From: Galaxea fascicularis
Taxonomy: Eukaryota; Cnidaria; Anthozoa; Scleractinia; Euphylliidae
Reading direction: 5' to 3'
Length of the DNA: 64,000 nucleotides
Assembly (NCBI GenBank): GCA_948470475.1
Contig: OX419339.1
Coordinates: 2,080,557-2,144,556 of the forward strand
The translations under genes were made by a program, and so were the position numbers. The notes beneath the pieces were generated by a model. It did not search any database. It was not told the DNA's origin and was given only the letters and a program-made list of their open reading frames with translations. Shown in pieces: positions 22,801 to 32,800 of this stretch. The first letter of the stretch is position 1; each line of letters starts with the position of its first letter.

Positions 22801-24677
22801 GCAAACATCAGGTCACATGGTTACCCTGTGAGGTCGAAGCGCTGTCCATAGCAGCTGCGGTAAAACACTTTAGCCCCTTCATCATCCAATCCAAGCACCG
22901 TGCCTGCGTTTTGACAGATAGCCAGCCCTGCGTTCAAGCCCTACAGAAACTCTGCCGAGGCGAATTTTCTGCCAGTCCACGTGTTACCTCCTTTTTGACC
23001 ACCATCAGTAGATACCAAGTTATCCTCCAGCATCTCGCTGGCACCGCCAATTTACCCTCGGACTTTGCCAGTCGCAATGCCCCCGAGTGCACTGAACCGG
23101 ACTGCCAAATTTGCTCTTTCGTACACGAATCAGAGTCTTCTGTAGTACGTGGCATCTCCACTCAAGATGTCCTTGACAACACCAAGCGCCTCCCCTTCAC
23201 CAGCAGACCTGCATGGTTCAGTGTTCAAAATGAGTGCCCCGATCTACGGCGTGTCTGTGCCCACCTGAAACAGGGCACCCGCCCTTCCAAAAAGCTGACT
23301 AATATCAGAGACGTAAAGCGCTACCTTAACGTCACTTCCATTTCCAAGGATGGTCTGCTCGTCGTTCAGCGTCAACAACCGCTCTCCCGCCCCATTGAGT
23401 TGATCGTCGTACCTCGTTCCGTACTTGATGGCCTACTTACTGCTCTTCACATCAAGCTTGACCACCCCTCTAAGCACCAACTTCAAATGGTCATACAGCG
23501 TCACTTCTTTGCCCTGGATATGAGTGCCGCTATCGCTCGAGTATCAGACTCCTGCCACACTTGTGCCTCACTCAAGAAGTTCCCTACCTCCCTTACCAGT
23601 CAGTCCTCAGATGATCCACCCGAAGTTGTAGGCTTGTCATTTGCACCCGATATCATTAGACGCTGTCGCCAATTCATCTTACTTTTGCGAGAATGTGCCA
23701 CCTCTTACACTACATCGTGCCTTGTACCCGACGAGAAGAGTGATACCCTTCGTGATGCCCTTGCCCGATTAGTGGTGGGTCTACACCCCCTCGATGGTCC
23801 CCAAGCTGTGATTCGTGTCGACCCTGCACCTGGATTCGTCTCGCTAAAAAACACCCACGCCTTACAACATCTCGGCGTCTCCGTCGAAGTTGGCCGCGTC
23901 AAAAACACCAACAAAAATCCTGTTGCCGAACGAGCCGTGCTGGAACTAGAAGAAGAGCTATTGCGCCAGGAGCCCGGTGGAGGCCCAGTTACTGAGCTCA
24001 GTCTTGCCATTGCCACTGCCCGGCTCAACTCGCGACTCCGCAGCCAAGGCCTTTCCTCACGGGAGCTTTGGACACAACGGAACCAGTTCTCCAATGAGCA
24101 GATACCCATCAATGACTTACAACTCATTTTAGCGAAACAAAAAGCCCGCCAAGCCAACCATCCTTTCAGCGAAGCAGCCAAAGGCGGCTACCGGCCACAA
24201 GCTCCCGTTCCCCCCTTGCAGGTTGGAGACCTGGTTTACATGAAGAGTGACCGAAACAAGTCACGCGCCCGTGACCGCTATCTCATTGTTAGTATCGATG
24301 GCGAATGGTGCTTCATCAAGAAGTTATCCGGCTCGCAACTCAGGGCTACGTCTTACAAGGTGAAGCTAGCCGAGTGCTACACTGTACCACACACCCTTCC
24401 ACCACCTTCATCCCATTCTGTTGTCCCTACACTTGACGACGACGAATGTGAGGAGATTGCTGAGCAGCCTCAGCCGTGCCAACAGCCCTCTGCCCCACCG
24501 GATCTGTTACGTCCGCCTAGCCCTGAACCTCCAGCCTCCTCCCCGCACCACGTCCCGCACCAAGAAGACATCACCCCCGCTGACACTGATCATATTCCTG
24601 TCTCTGTTCCATCTGAACCAAGACCCCAGCGAACCCGCCGACCTCCAGCATACTTACAGGAGCACATTCTTGACTAG
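19806..24677 (+). CDS. Gag-Pol polyprotein of Ty3/Gypsy-like retrotransposon
   Basis: A single 1623-codon frame that carries all functions for copying the element. A Gag-like N-terminus is followed by one zinc knuckle, CPLCKQAGRNDRHFLSQC (residues 271-288; C-x2-C-x8-H-x4-C, a wider spacing than the classical C-x2-C-x4-H-x4-C). The aspartic protease motif is DTGAE at 365. Reverse transcriptase shows AFYQIPL and the catalytic pair in LADDLY (D818, D819), where YxDD would be usual. RNase H acidic residues are D968, E1011 and D1038. Integrase has a His/His and CHTC zinc motif followed by D1282, D1339 and E1375, the last two exactly 35 residues apart. The C-terminal 80 residues are proline-rich and no chromodomain is seen. 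Gag and Pol are in one frame with no shift or stop between them. ATG 19806 is the first in-frame Met after the leader. Confidence 0.93.
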   Translation: MNPRAPKQWSLTKQETITSFEAWRQNLQYILSLDRNFAGFLADGVTWLKKSPGSPRRGLQDDPESVPLASRRTAQQKCTHLELMLGQIANYCPVISRNTIVKNSTSMSSIWQAIRLHFGFQSTGAHFLDFNNITLAPAERPEDLYQRLMSFIEDNLLLANGNISHHGEVPDTDEEMSPTLENLVVLTWLRLVHPDLPSLVKQRYGTELRSKSLASLKPEISQALDSLLEEINNNVDAKILRSTASKFRQPPPRGPYNRSQKAYTKPQVKSCPLCKQAGRNDRHFLSQCTYLPAEDRAFLAKARLASSLDDDDDPTDSDFFCPPDVEEFASSPHSSARVVSRRVSTKQSPHFNAFYHHHSLKLTLDTGAETSMIKASVARSIAAPIVKTSQQALQADGVTPLVVVGETHLTLSRAGKYLTLDALVVEDLDVDVLAGTPFMITNDISVRPAKGQVLIQGSEILAYHPESSASSQAHAVRRTQSYVLRSSAPTTVVLPGEYLELDLPPHIDPDCTLAIEARTDAPSNKCSKVSQLWPQPQIVEAVASRVRLVNDTAEPRTVRRHEHLCQARHTTAVAPSPPVGPHPPPPHPGGSISPHPGFFSDAVEIDPDNILPDTIRKQFREVLQTHDEVFNSAIVGYNGIAGPVQASVNMGPVQPPQRKGRVPQYSRDKLVELQQKFDELEQCQVFRRPEDIGVTVEYLNPSFLVKKPSGGFRLATAFTDVGRYSKPQPSLMPDVDSTLRTIAPWKYIIKSDLTRAFYQIPLSKASMKYCGVATPFRGIRVYTRSAMGMPGSETALEELMCRVLGDFLQEGCATKLADDLYCGGDTPQELLTNWSRILGALARCNLRLSATKTVICPKTTTILGWIWSQGSLSASPHRVAALATCSPPESVKGMRSFIGAYKVLSRVLPHCSQLMDPLESSLADLQSQDHIQWDANLRQKFSTAQDALLTHKSIVLPRASDQLWIVTDGSVTRRGLGATLYVTRQDRLLLAGFFSSKLRKHQVTWLPCEVEALSIAAAVKHFSPFIIQSKHRACVLTDSQPCVQALQKLCRGEFSASPRVTSFLTTISRYQVILQHLAGTANLPSDFASRNAPECTEPDCQICSFVHESESSVVRGISTQDVLDNTKRLPFTSRPAWFSVQNECPDLRRVCAHLKQGTRPSKKLTNIRDVKRYLNVTSISKDGLLVVQRQQPLSRPIELIVVPRSVLDGLLTALHIKLDHPSKHQLQMVIQRHFFALDMSAAIARVSDSCHTCASLKKFPTSLTSQSSDDPPEVVGLSFAPDIIRRCRQFILLLRECATSYTTSCLVPDEKSDTLRDALARLVVGLHPLDGPQAVIRVDPAPGFVSLKNTHALQHLGVSVEVGRVKNTNKNPVAERAVLELEEELLRQEPGGGPVTELSLAIATARLNSRLRSQGLSSRELWTQRNQFSNEQIPINDLQLILAKQKARQANHPFSEAAKGGYRPQAPVPPLQVGDLVYMKSDRNKSRARDRYLIVSIDGEWCFIKKLSGSQLRATSYKVKLAECYTVPHTLPPPSSHSVVPTLDDDECEEIAEQPQPCQQPSAPPDLLRPPSPEPPASSPHHVPHQEDITPADTDHIPVSVPSEPRPQRTRRPPAYLQEHILD

Positions 24678-24803
24678 TGTTTTAGGTGACAGTTACTTCC
24701 GAAATAGCCCGTTTAATTAAGTACTATCAATAACAGTTGTTGTCGGTTACAACCTTTTTGTTAGGTTTCTTTTACTTTGTACACGTTAGTTTTCTATTTA
24801 CTC

Positions 24804-24818
24804 AGAAGAAGAAGAAGT
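24804..24818 (+). promoter_or_regulatory. Polypurine tract
   Basis: The purine run agaagaagaagaag lies just before the 3' LTR, separated from it by ttg. Its place and composition fit the primer site for plus-strand DNA synthesis. Confidence 0.65.
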
Positions 24819-24820
24819 TG

Positions 24821-24974
24821 CGCCAGCGGTTATTGTCGGCCGCGCATGCGCTATGCGGGCGTCTCCTCGTGGACCGTGTTGTTGTTTTACTCAGCCATTT
24901 GTAAAGGCTTTGTTGTACTTTAGTAAAGAGTTTGTACTGCGCTATTTTCGTGTCGTCTGTCCCTATCACTGGCG
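24821..24974 (+). repeat. 3' LTR, 154 bp
   Basis: Identical to the 5' LTR at 19467-19620, with the same CGCCAG...CTGGCG ends. Host sequence resumes with ctcagtgtagtaac. Confidence 0.9.
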
Positions 24975-26890
24975 CTCAGTGTAGTAACATAGTCCTGAAT
25001 AAATTAACTGCAACATTATTTTGGGTTTTTTCCTGATTTTAACCGCGCATTTATTAGCATCTTGCAGCGGACCGAAATACCATGACAGTGCTCCTTTAGG
25101 CTTGAATTCTTGCGTGATTCATTTTGTTGCATTTTTGGTAACAATAATTAGCCTCATTAGCTGCAAACTTACCCTTGTCTCACCCCTCCCAGCAACGTAA
25201 CCGTTTATTTCCTGTGTCTTTACAAAGCGATCATAGAAACGGCTTTCAAGCAAGGCAAAGAGTGAGCATAACTGTGGTAACAGTTGAATGAGCACTGCAG
25301 AAATGACAAAACTTAAGAAGAACTGTTTAAAAGCGGCGCTATATAATTATTTATTTCTCAATGAACCATACAATAATAGTCAAATTAAGTTTCCTTTCTT
25401 TTCGAAATTTGTTGCGGTTGTTTGCCTTTGTACGAATATTCAAGGATCCGTAAAAATTGCAAAACCACGCAAACCTGTTATTTATTTGAAAGACAACAAA
25501 GATCTTCTGATAACGCCCTTGTAATAGCCTCATAACGTGAATTGCTATAACAGCGGGCGGTCGTTTTGGAACTAAAACAATAAAATGTAATTACGTAAGT
25601 GTTGTGATGTGTCTCTGGGTACGGGTCACTGTCCACTGCACTCCACAAAATAACTGGCATTTGCAAAACATAACTAAATTCTGGTCCACAAGCTACACTA
25701 GCATCTCAAAATTCGAATTGGCTTTGTAGTTATCAGCTTACGTACTGAAGGGCACTTGTTACTAAGTTAAGCTGTTCGCTGTTCAGCTGTACCTACAAAA
25801 TATTTTGTGGTATTTTGACTATTTTCAAGTGAAAAGAAAATTAAACTCTCAACTGAAAAGAAGTACTTCTTATAGAAACATTTGTGCTCCGAATCAAGTT
25901 GTCTGAATTCTGGAAGCACGTTCGTCTTTAACAGTTACCGCAAACAGCGCATGATCAGTCTAGGAATAAGATATGGAAGCTATCCGAAAATCATCGAACA
26001 TGGAGCAAGCAAAGTGTGGAAAAAAAGAATAGCTTTTCCTGTTGCTACTTTTCTTAAGCGACAAACTGGCAACACGGTCACCACAAAGAATGTACTCGAC
26101 GTAAACCAGCGGTGGAAGTTGATGGCGCGTGTGAAATCGGCTATACAAAAGTGAAAGCGGAAGTGAAAATATTTTGAGAGCGCTCCAAAAAAAGCTTATA
26201 ATTGCTTACTGGTACGAAACATGAAAACTAGATGGATACACATTTCTTGAGTCCTTGGCAGTCTTAACATGAGTTACAGATAAGATCTTTGCAGCGCTGT
26301 GTTTACGAGCGTTCGTTTTGTTTCGCCTTTGGACGTGAGCTGCCAAGACGGGTCATCAGCGACAATATATGATTCGTTTATCCATTTAAATCTGAAATGG
26401 TTGAAGAATTTAAAATTGCTGCTTTGTGATATCGCAACTTTTAGTCTTTATTAGTGCAGTAGTATTAACGAGAACATGATAACTGGAATTAATGTATGAG
26501 TTCCAATATGTTGTTGCTGACGTTTGCCGGTGTACACCAGCCTTGTCGAATGATCGAGGACAAATGTCTGAGAGGATATAATTGAGTCGGGTCACTTAGA
26601 CTCGAGCTTGATTTTTCCGTTATTGCATCCCAATTTTTCCACTGGATGTTGATCAAGTATTTCGGCCTCACACGAAATCGCTAGGTTTTTCGCGCATTTT
26701 TTGTTCGAACGCGCTGGTACCTCCCATGTGATCAGCAATCAACCAATTACAAGCTTCCGGTAGTGTTCAACAGACATCTCCGTACAAACAGCATGGTTTG
26801 TGAATGAGAAACAGTCGAGCTTCAACATAAGCTTATAGTTTCTCAGAAGTTGGCGAAACTCGCTTTACTTTTAAGTATACCAAGAAATGT
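24975..26890. other. Intergenic stretch upstream of the RasGEF-like gene
   Basis: Contains a MITE-like end near 25070-25100 (reverse complement of taaaggagcactgtcatgg) and small unrecognised frames at 25288-25524 and 25882-26154. No gene could be supported. Confidence 0.4.
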
Positions 26891-26898
26891 GGGAAACA

Positions 26899-26904
26899 TA
26901 TAAA
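26899..26904 (+). promoter_or_regulatory. Possible TATA box
   Basis: TATAAA in the context acatataaaggctggc, about 208 bases before the start codon of the large gene. It would place transcription start near 26930 and give a 5' leader of about 180 bases if there is no upstream non-coding exon. Supported only by consensus and position. Confidence 0.4.
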
Positions 26905-27035
26905 GGCTGGCTGTGCGCAGTTAATCCAAGCCATACGAAGATGTAATTACGGCGTTTACGTCTCAACTGGTTTCTGACACTAAAGATATGTTACGTGGAC
27001 GGTTTGTTGTTTACCTCGCCTGATTTTGGCCAAAG

Positions 27036-27119
27036 ATGACGGAAAGATACTTTTCTTACGTTGCCGCCCTCTATGGAGGAAACTGTTGTGAAGCTGTAAA
27101 TAGACAATGCATTCTCTGA
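27036..27119 (+). promoter_or_regulatory. Overlapping upstream open reading frame
   Basis: An ATG at 27036 opens a 27-codon frame that ends at TGA 27117-27119, past the main ATG at 27107 and in another frame. A second upstream ATG at 27073 opens an 8-codon frame ending at 27099. If the leader is unspliced as drawn, ribosomes would have to scan past or reinitiate, which would lower translation of the main protein. Confidence 0.4.
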
Positions 27120-29821
27120 GGCGACGTTTAAGCCAGAGATGGCAAAAAGCGGACAACACAATCCCGGTCGCCGAATCAGCTGAATCAGGTCATGTTGAAG
27201 ACGGTTCGCTGGCCTCTCAAGCCACAGCACTTTTACCACAGACAGAAAGTCGAACAGTGGAAGACTACAGCTCAGGAGAATTACATTTTATTGTGGATTA
27301 TGTTGGCTCGGCCCAAATATCTGAAGCAAAATCCACAACAAGAATGCTGGAGACCTTAAAGAGGATTAAAAAGCAGCAAATTCGGAGTATACGAGTGAAT
27401 TTCACAATTCGCGATGGAATTCTTCTAGTCTCTACCTTCGAATCAAACTCTTTAATCCTTACAGCGCCTCTTTATGCTATTGCCTTGTGTGCCCAGGAAC
27501 AACTTCGGGGATTTGATAGCACTTTTGGGTTGAATATCACACGAAAGAAGACTCACATGTGTCACGTATTTCAAGCTGGATCACAACTGGAGGTGAGGCC
27601 AACGCCGTCAATATCCAAGTTGTTTACACCAGCGACTTAAAGTGTTGTGTTTTGATTTCTGTTCGGGGCAACTATTTAAGGAGTGCCGTTTAGTTATGTT
27701 GGTATTTTCCCAGCCTCTGTAGCCAGAGAAACGGCTTCAAAACGAGAAAAAAGTCTGTGTCGCGATTTCCTTTGGTGGGGGTTAGAAAACGCGTTCGTTT
27801 GTTCACAGCGGCGTGAACAATTCTCCGCGCGTGTCCGGTGGTTTTGAAGCAAAGGAATTTCTCCTTCGAAACGACGCCATCGAATCCGCCAAAATAGATG
27901 TACTTTTTTAGCAAAGACCAAATGCATCGGGGTCATTTGTTTTCGGTCGGAATTTATCGAGCGGGACGTACGGAATTAAAGCAGCTTTTGTCAACTACCA
28001 GCGACTTGTCACGCCACCGACGTTGTTTTTCAACTTTTCCTTTTAATGACAATGCAAAGTGCGACGAGGTTGTTTTTGTAAAGCAGGAAAATGTCTTTCT
28101 TCTCCTTAAGAAGAAACGAAACGGACATTAAACTTGGATGGATTTTAACGATTTCTGAAAGTTAATTTTCGTTTATTTACAACATGCATTAAGCTTTAAG
28201 CTTATGTAATGTCTCGTGCAAGATTTCAGTCCGTCGCTTTGAGGACCCCCATCGCTTATTTACGAGGTTCTTTTATCGGACGGTCTGAATTGGGTAGATT
28301 GCCTCCCATTTTCAAATAATTTCGCCCCAAATAGACTTTTTTGCGTTTTTATGACTTTTATGTTTTTGTGCCAGCTTACTTTTAGCGGTTGTTATACAAA
28401 TGGTGAAAAGTTGTTTACGTACTTTTTGATTTTGCTGTCGGTCTGTTTATGTTAATGTTGTACTTGAATAATTATTATTCGGCTCACCCAGAAAACGCCA
28501 AAAATATTTTCCTTTCGCCTACTTAAAGAAAGAACTTTCTCAACTCTGTGATTAATATGGCTCTCCTGAAGCTTGTGCCAGATATCTGCCATCTTTTAGT
28601 TAATCTTATGTAAGCTTACTTATGTCTTTGCCAAACGTCTTGTCAAAAGTTTTTAGCTCAGTTAAGTAACTAAAGGTTATTGAATTAAAAACGAAATCTC
28701 AAATGTAAGCTTGTGTTTGGTGTAAGAGTTTTTGTGGTTCAATCCCTATGTAATAACTTGAAAAAATATTTACAATAAGAATTAAAGTGCTCGAATAACC
28801 CGTGGCAAGGCCCTTAAGTCACAGCTGCAGTCTCTTATAACCTCAGGTTACAAACAAAACTGTATGTGCCATCAATTGTTACCGTTGTATGTAGCTCTAA
28901 AACAAAACCTATTTGGGAGCAAAACTTGACATAGACATGTAAATTAGTCAGAGCACCAGACCAAGATTTAGAGTGAGTTGTGCCAAACATATTGACTTAT
29001 AAATTGCCAAATGCTATAACTTTTAAATTGCAGACTTGTTTTGCATTGCACTTGCGAATTTACATTGCAATTTGCCAACCCAACTGAATTTTGTTTGTGG
29101 CACAATATCACACCACTGTTTTGATACCCATTTGATTAATGTTTGTCTATGGTTACAGCGTAGATCTTAACTCGAAAAGCATGAAATACTTATTTCCTTC
29201 ACATGATATTTGTTTGGATGAAATTGCATAAACATACATCGTATCAATTAACCTTGGCTTGTTTTCATTCTCAAAATGTTTACCAGCTGCTTATTCCACT
29301 TGCCTTGTTGGTGATCTACATGCTTTTTGTAAACTGGCCTATTGAGTGTTTTCAGTTAAATTGTTTTTTCCTTTAACTTTAGCAATTTCAACTTAAGCAA
29401 TTTTGCTACTGATACTGTACATGCATATTAATAAACCATTAACATATGAGGTAACTGTTTTTGTATTTTTAAGGTAGTGTTCTTTGATTTCTCATTTTTT
29501 GCAGTGTTTGTTGATGTAATTTTCTCCAATTAGATATTTGAATTAAAGAACAAATAAAATAAAAATAACAGAGGAATTTAACGTTGACAAAGAAGGAATT
29601 GGAAGGTCCACTGAGAGACAATGTGAAAATAATTTTTGTGTAATATTCATAGGGCTATTGAAACGGTTTTTAATCCGTTGTCACCTTGGGGCCAGTTGTC
29701 AAGGAAATTAATTTGACTTGTCAGTGCTTGCTAATGTGTCCATTTCTTGTCAAATTTTCAGGCTGCTAGTATTGTGCGAACAGTAGCACTAGCCTTTAAA
29801 GCAATTGGCAAGTTAACAAGA
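27107..29821 (+). CDS. Exons 1-2 start: PTB/PID domain
   Basis: Residues about 57-182 of the large protein. Exon 1 (27107-27592) ends on a codon boundary and supplies the sheet region, including LHFIVDYVGSAQI, IRVNFTIRDGILLV and the CHVFQ strand. Exon 2 (from 29762) continues with AASIVRTVALAFKAI, the amphipathic C-terminal helix that closes a PTB fold. PTB domains bind NPxY-type tails of receptors or phosphoinositides. The splice falls exactly between the last strand and the helix, a common place in PTB genes. Residues 1-56 are charged and probably disordered. Confidence 0.85.
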
Positions 29822-32800
29822 GACAAAATTGAAAGGGAATCTCGGAGAGCCAGGAGAACACAGTCAGTCAGTAGTTCAGAGAGAACTCGCACAAATTCTG
29901 AAGTATCTACAACTTCAACTATTGGTAGTTCGTCAGTGGAAAGACGGCACCCTCATGCTCAAAGGAAACATGGCCTTGAAAGTTCCTCGGGACGTAGATC
30001 ACCACATGGGAAGAAATTTAACAAGAGTACCACCAGTCCATCGATACTGCGTCATCCAACAAGTTCACACACATCTGGACGACATGTTGAGTTTTCAGCT
30101 TTGTCTCCAGTGCCTTCAGATGGTAGTGACAGTGATGGGAAAGAGGCAGTAGCCAAACAAGTTTCTGTTGATGGGCATATTTCAGTTAAAGCAGATGTTC
30201 ATATGTTTCCTGCATCCTTGCAAGCTGAACTTCCTGTCTGGGTAAAAAGGGAGGATGAGGAACCAGTTAGAAGGTCTAGTTTACCTATTGTCAATAGCAG
30301 AGGACCAGAAGGAGAGCAAAATATATTGGCAACAGAGAAACCCCAGAAATGCCATTCTCTGGAAGAGCTGCACTCTCAATTACCCTCTGAGCCAGGCGTA
30401 ACGGATTCTTCTGCTCATGTGATTTCCCCACCAAGAGTTCTCGGAGAAATTTCTGAAGGCAGAGACAAAAAAGATGGGAAGAAAGAATCGCATGAACCAG
30501 TGGAAAAAGAGAAGACAAGTAGAGAACTTGATTTTGGAACAGCTGAAAAAGATGATGTTACAGAAAACTTCTTGATGACTTCTTTTCTTCCAATTGAGCA
30601 CTTCTACAAAGAACCCTCTGTTTCTCCTGAACGAGTTTCATCAGCCTTTGGAAAATACAAGGAGCTTCTTCCTCAGGATGTTTCATTGCGATTATCTGAC
30701 AGTGAAGAACTGGATGATCCTGTAGTGGTTCATAATGCAATCACAGCAGTGGAAAGGGGAGAAACTGGACTTGTCGAAAAGTATCTAGATGATGGGTTAT
30801 CTGTGAATGCACATGACGCTGTAAGAAGAAGTCTTTTGTACTACTCTGTGTCACTGGGGGATGTGGAAATGTCTCAACTTCTTCTGAAAAGGTAGGGCTG
30901 AATTGGTATCAAGGCTAATGTAAATGTAAATTGGCCACGGAAAAGGATTAAAAACGCTGATGCTTTGAACATTAGCCCTTCATCGGTAGGTGCAAATTGA
31001 GGAATTATGAGTTGTGTGTGGTTTTTATGTTAGTTGGATGAAAAGTGTTCATTGATGCAGTGGGGATTAAGGGTGCCAATTTGAAAGATATTATTATTTG
31101 TTCTAGAATCTTTCGGATTTCCATGTAACATTGATGTGGGTAAAGGCAGGAGATTGCCATGCGTTGTTTGGTATGATTAGAGAGATTAAAATGATTCATT
31201 GATTGGTTTGGATGCATTTTTGTCATCTTTCTCAAAAGTGTGAATGATGTACAATGTATATGAAGTAAATCATATATGAACCATGGAAATGAAATCTAAT
31301 GGAGAATGATCCTCGCAGTTGTGACAGCAATTTATGCAGTTGCATAAAGAATCCTGAAAAAAATGAGCTTGTGGTACCAGTGCGATATTCTAACCAACTG
31401 AGCTACATGTATGAAGCCACTGACATTGGGAGAAGGTCAATTGTGGGTTCATATGTTCCCGTGAAAGAGATGAGTGTGAATGATGTATATCAAGTAAATC
31501 ATATATGAACTGCGGAAATGAAATCTAATGAAGAAAGATCCTCCCAGTTGTAATTACATAAATTGCATTCACAACTGCGAGGATCATTTTTCATTAGATT
31601 TCTCAAAAGTGTTGGGAGTCAGTCATTAACACCTTCATGTTGTTACATGTATTTCTCTGGCCAAAATTGTAAAAAATGCACCATTGCAATTAAGCACTCT
31701 ACAGTTGTGCCCACAAAACTTTTCTTTTTTCTTTACCTTTATACTTGCAATGTTCTCAGATGAACCCATAGCCAGTAACACTTGTCACAAGTGTTACTAG
31801 TACAGTGAAACCCCACCCTACGGACGCCCACTTAATATGGACACTAGCTTATAACGGACTGTTTTCTTTGTCCCAACAACCAAAATGCTCATATATTTTC
31901 TTTTAATTTGGTCGGCTTAATAGGGACACCCAGACAATACGGACACTATCATGTCCCTTTGGTGTCCGTATTAACAGGGTTCCAGTGTAATTGTAATAGC
32001 TGCAAGACCACCTCATTCAGTTGAGGGCTTTGATCGTGCACTTCAATGTTAGAGCTGCAAATAGCACAGCGATGGCTGTTCAAAATTCCATTGAGAACCC
32101 TGACTTGGACCCTCTTGTTCTCAGAACAATGGCAATTATTGAAATCATTGCACGGTTATTGAAAAAATGCTAATAGTTAATTGCATTGGGGGATGCGAGG
32201 AGAGGCATCACAACACTGCTTGGTGTTAAGTTGTCTATTCAAGTTTAAGTGTCCCAAGAAGTTTGGCTGTGATAGCTTTATGACAGTCCTGTGAAGTACA
32301 AATTGGACGCTAAGGAACCACTTAAGTGAAATCTGTTGGATGCTATGTATATAGCTGTAAGGCCCAGGTATTGGCAACTGTATACTCTGAACGCAGCATC
32401 TGTCTTAACAAGATAAATTGTTTTTCCTCAGGGGTGCAGATATCAACTGGGAAGGTCCTGATGACAAGTCACCTTTACATGTTGCTGCATCTGCTGGCAA
32501 CAGAGCTGTCACTCAGCTACTATTGGCCTTTGGTGCAAATATCAGGGCAAAGGACAATAACTTGTAAGTCTTGTACAGTAGCTTTCTTTGGCTGGCTTTC
32601 TTGCAAGTATGGGATTACAGTGTATTTGGCCTTTCACACTACAATCTATTATGTTTGGCTCAACTGAACTGATAAATAAAGAAAATATTGAAATTTTCTC
32701 TCACGTTCAGCACTTAATAACCGTTTTTCTTTTTCTTTTTCTAGTCGTTATAAATAACTTAAAGCTTGTGTTCTTGTCTGTGTTAATCCTATGTTGTACT

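Larger units (their letters stand above)
19467..24974 (+). mobile_element. Complete Ty3/Gypsy-like LTR retrotransposon
   Basis: A 5508-bp element with identical 154-bp LTRs, a primer-binding site directly after the 5' LTR, one intact gag-pol frame and a purine-rich tract before the 3' LTR. Integrase lies after RNase H, the Ty3/Gypsy order. Identical LTRs and an unbroken frame indicate a recent insertion that could still be active. The host flanks are ...agtctc and ctcagtg..., giving at most a 3-bp duplication (CTC), shorter than the usual 4-5 bp. The base composition of the coding part is C-rich, unlike the AT-rich surroundings. Confidence 0.92.

Noticed and set aside
19789..24181. Antisense and alternate-frame ORFs within the LTR element, including 158 codons at 23705-24181
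   Set aside because: Shadows of the gag-pol frame, whose C-rich codons leave the other frames open.
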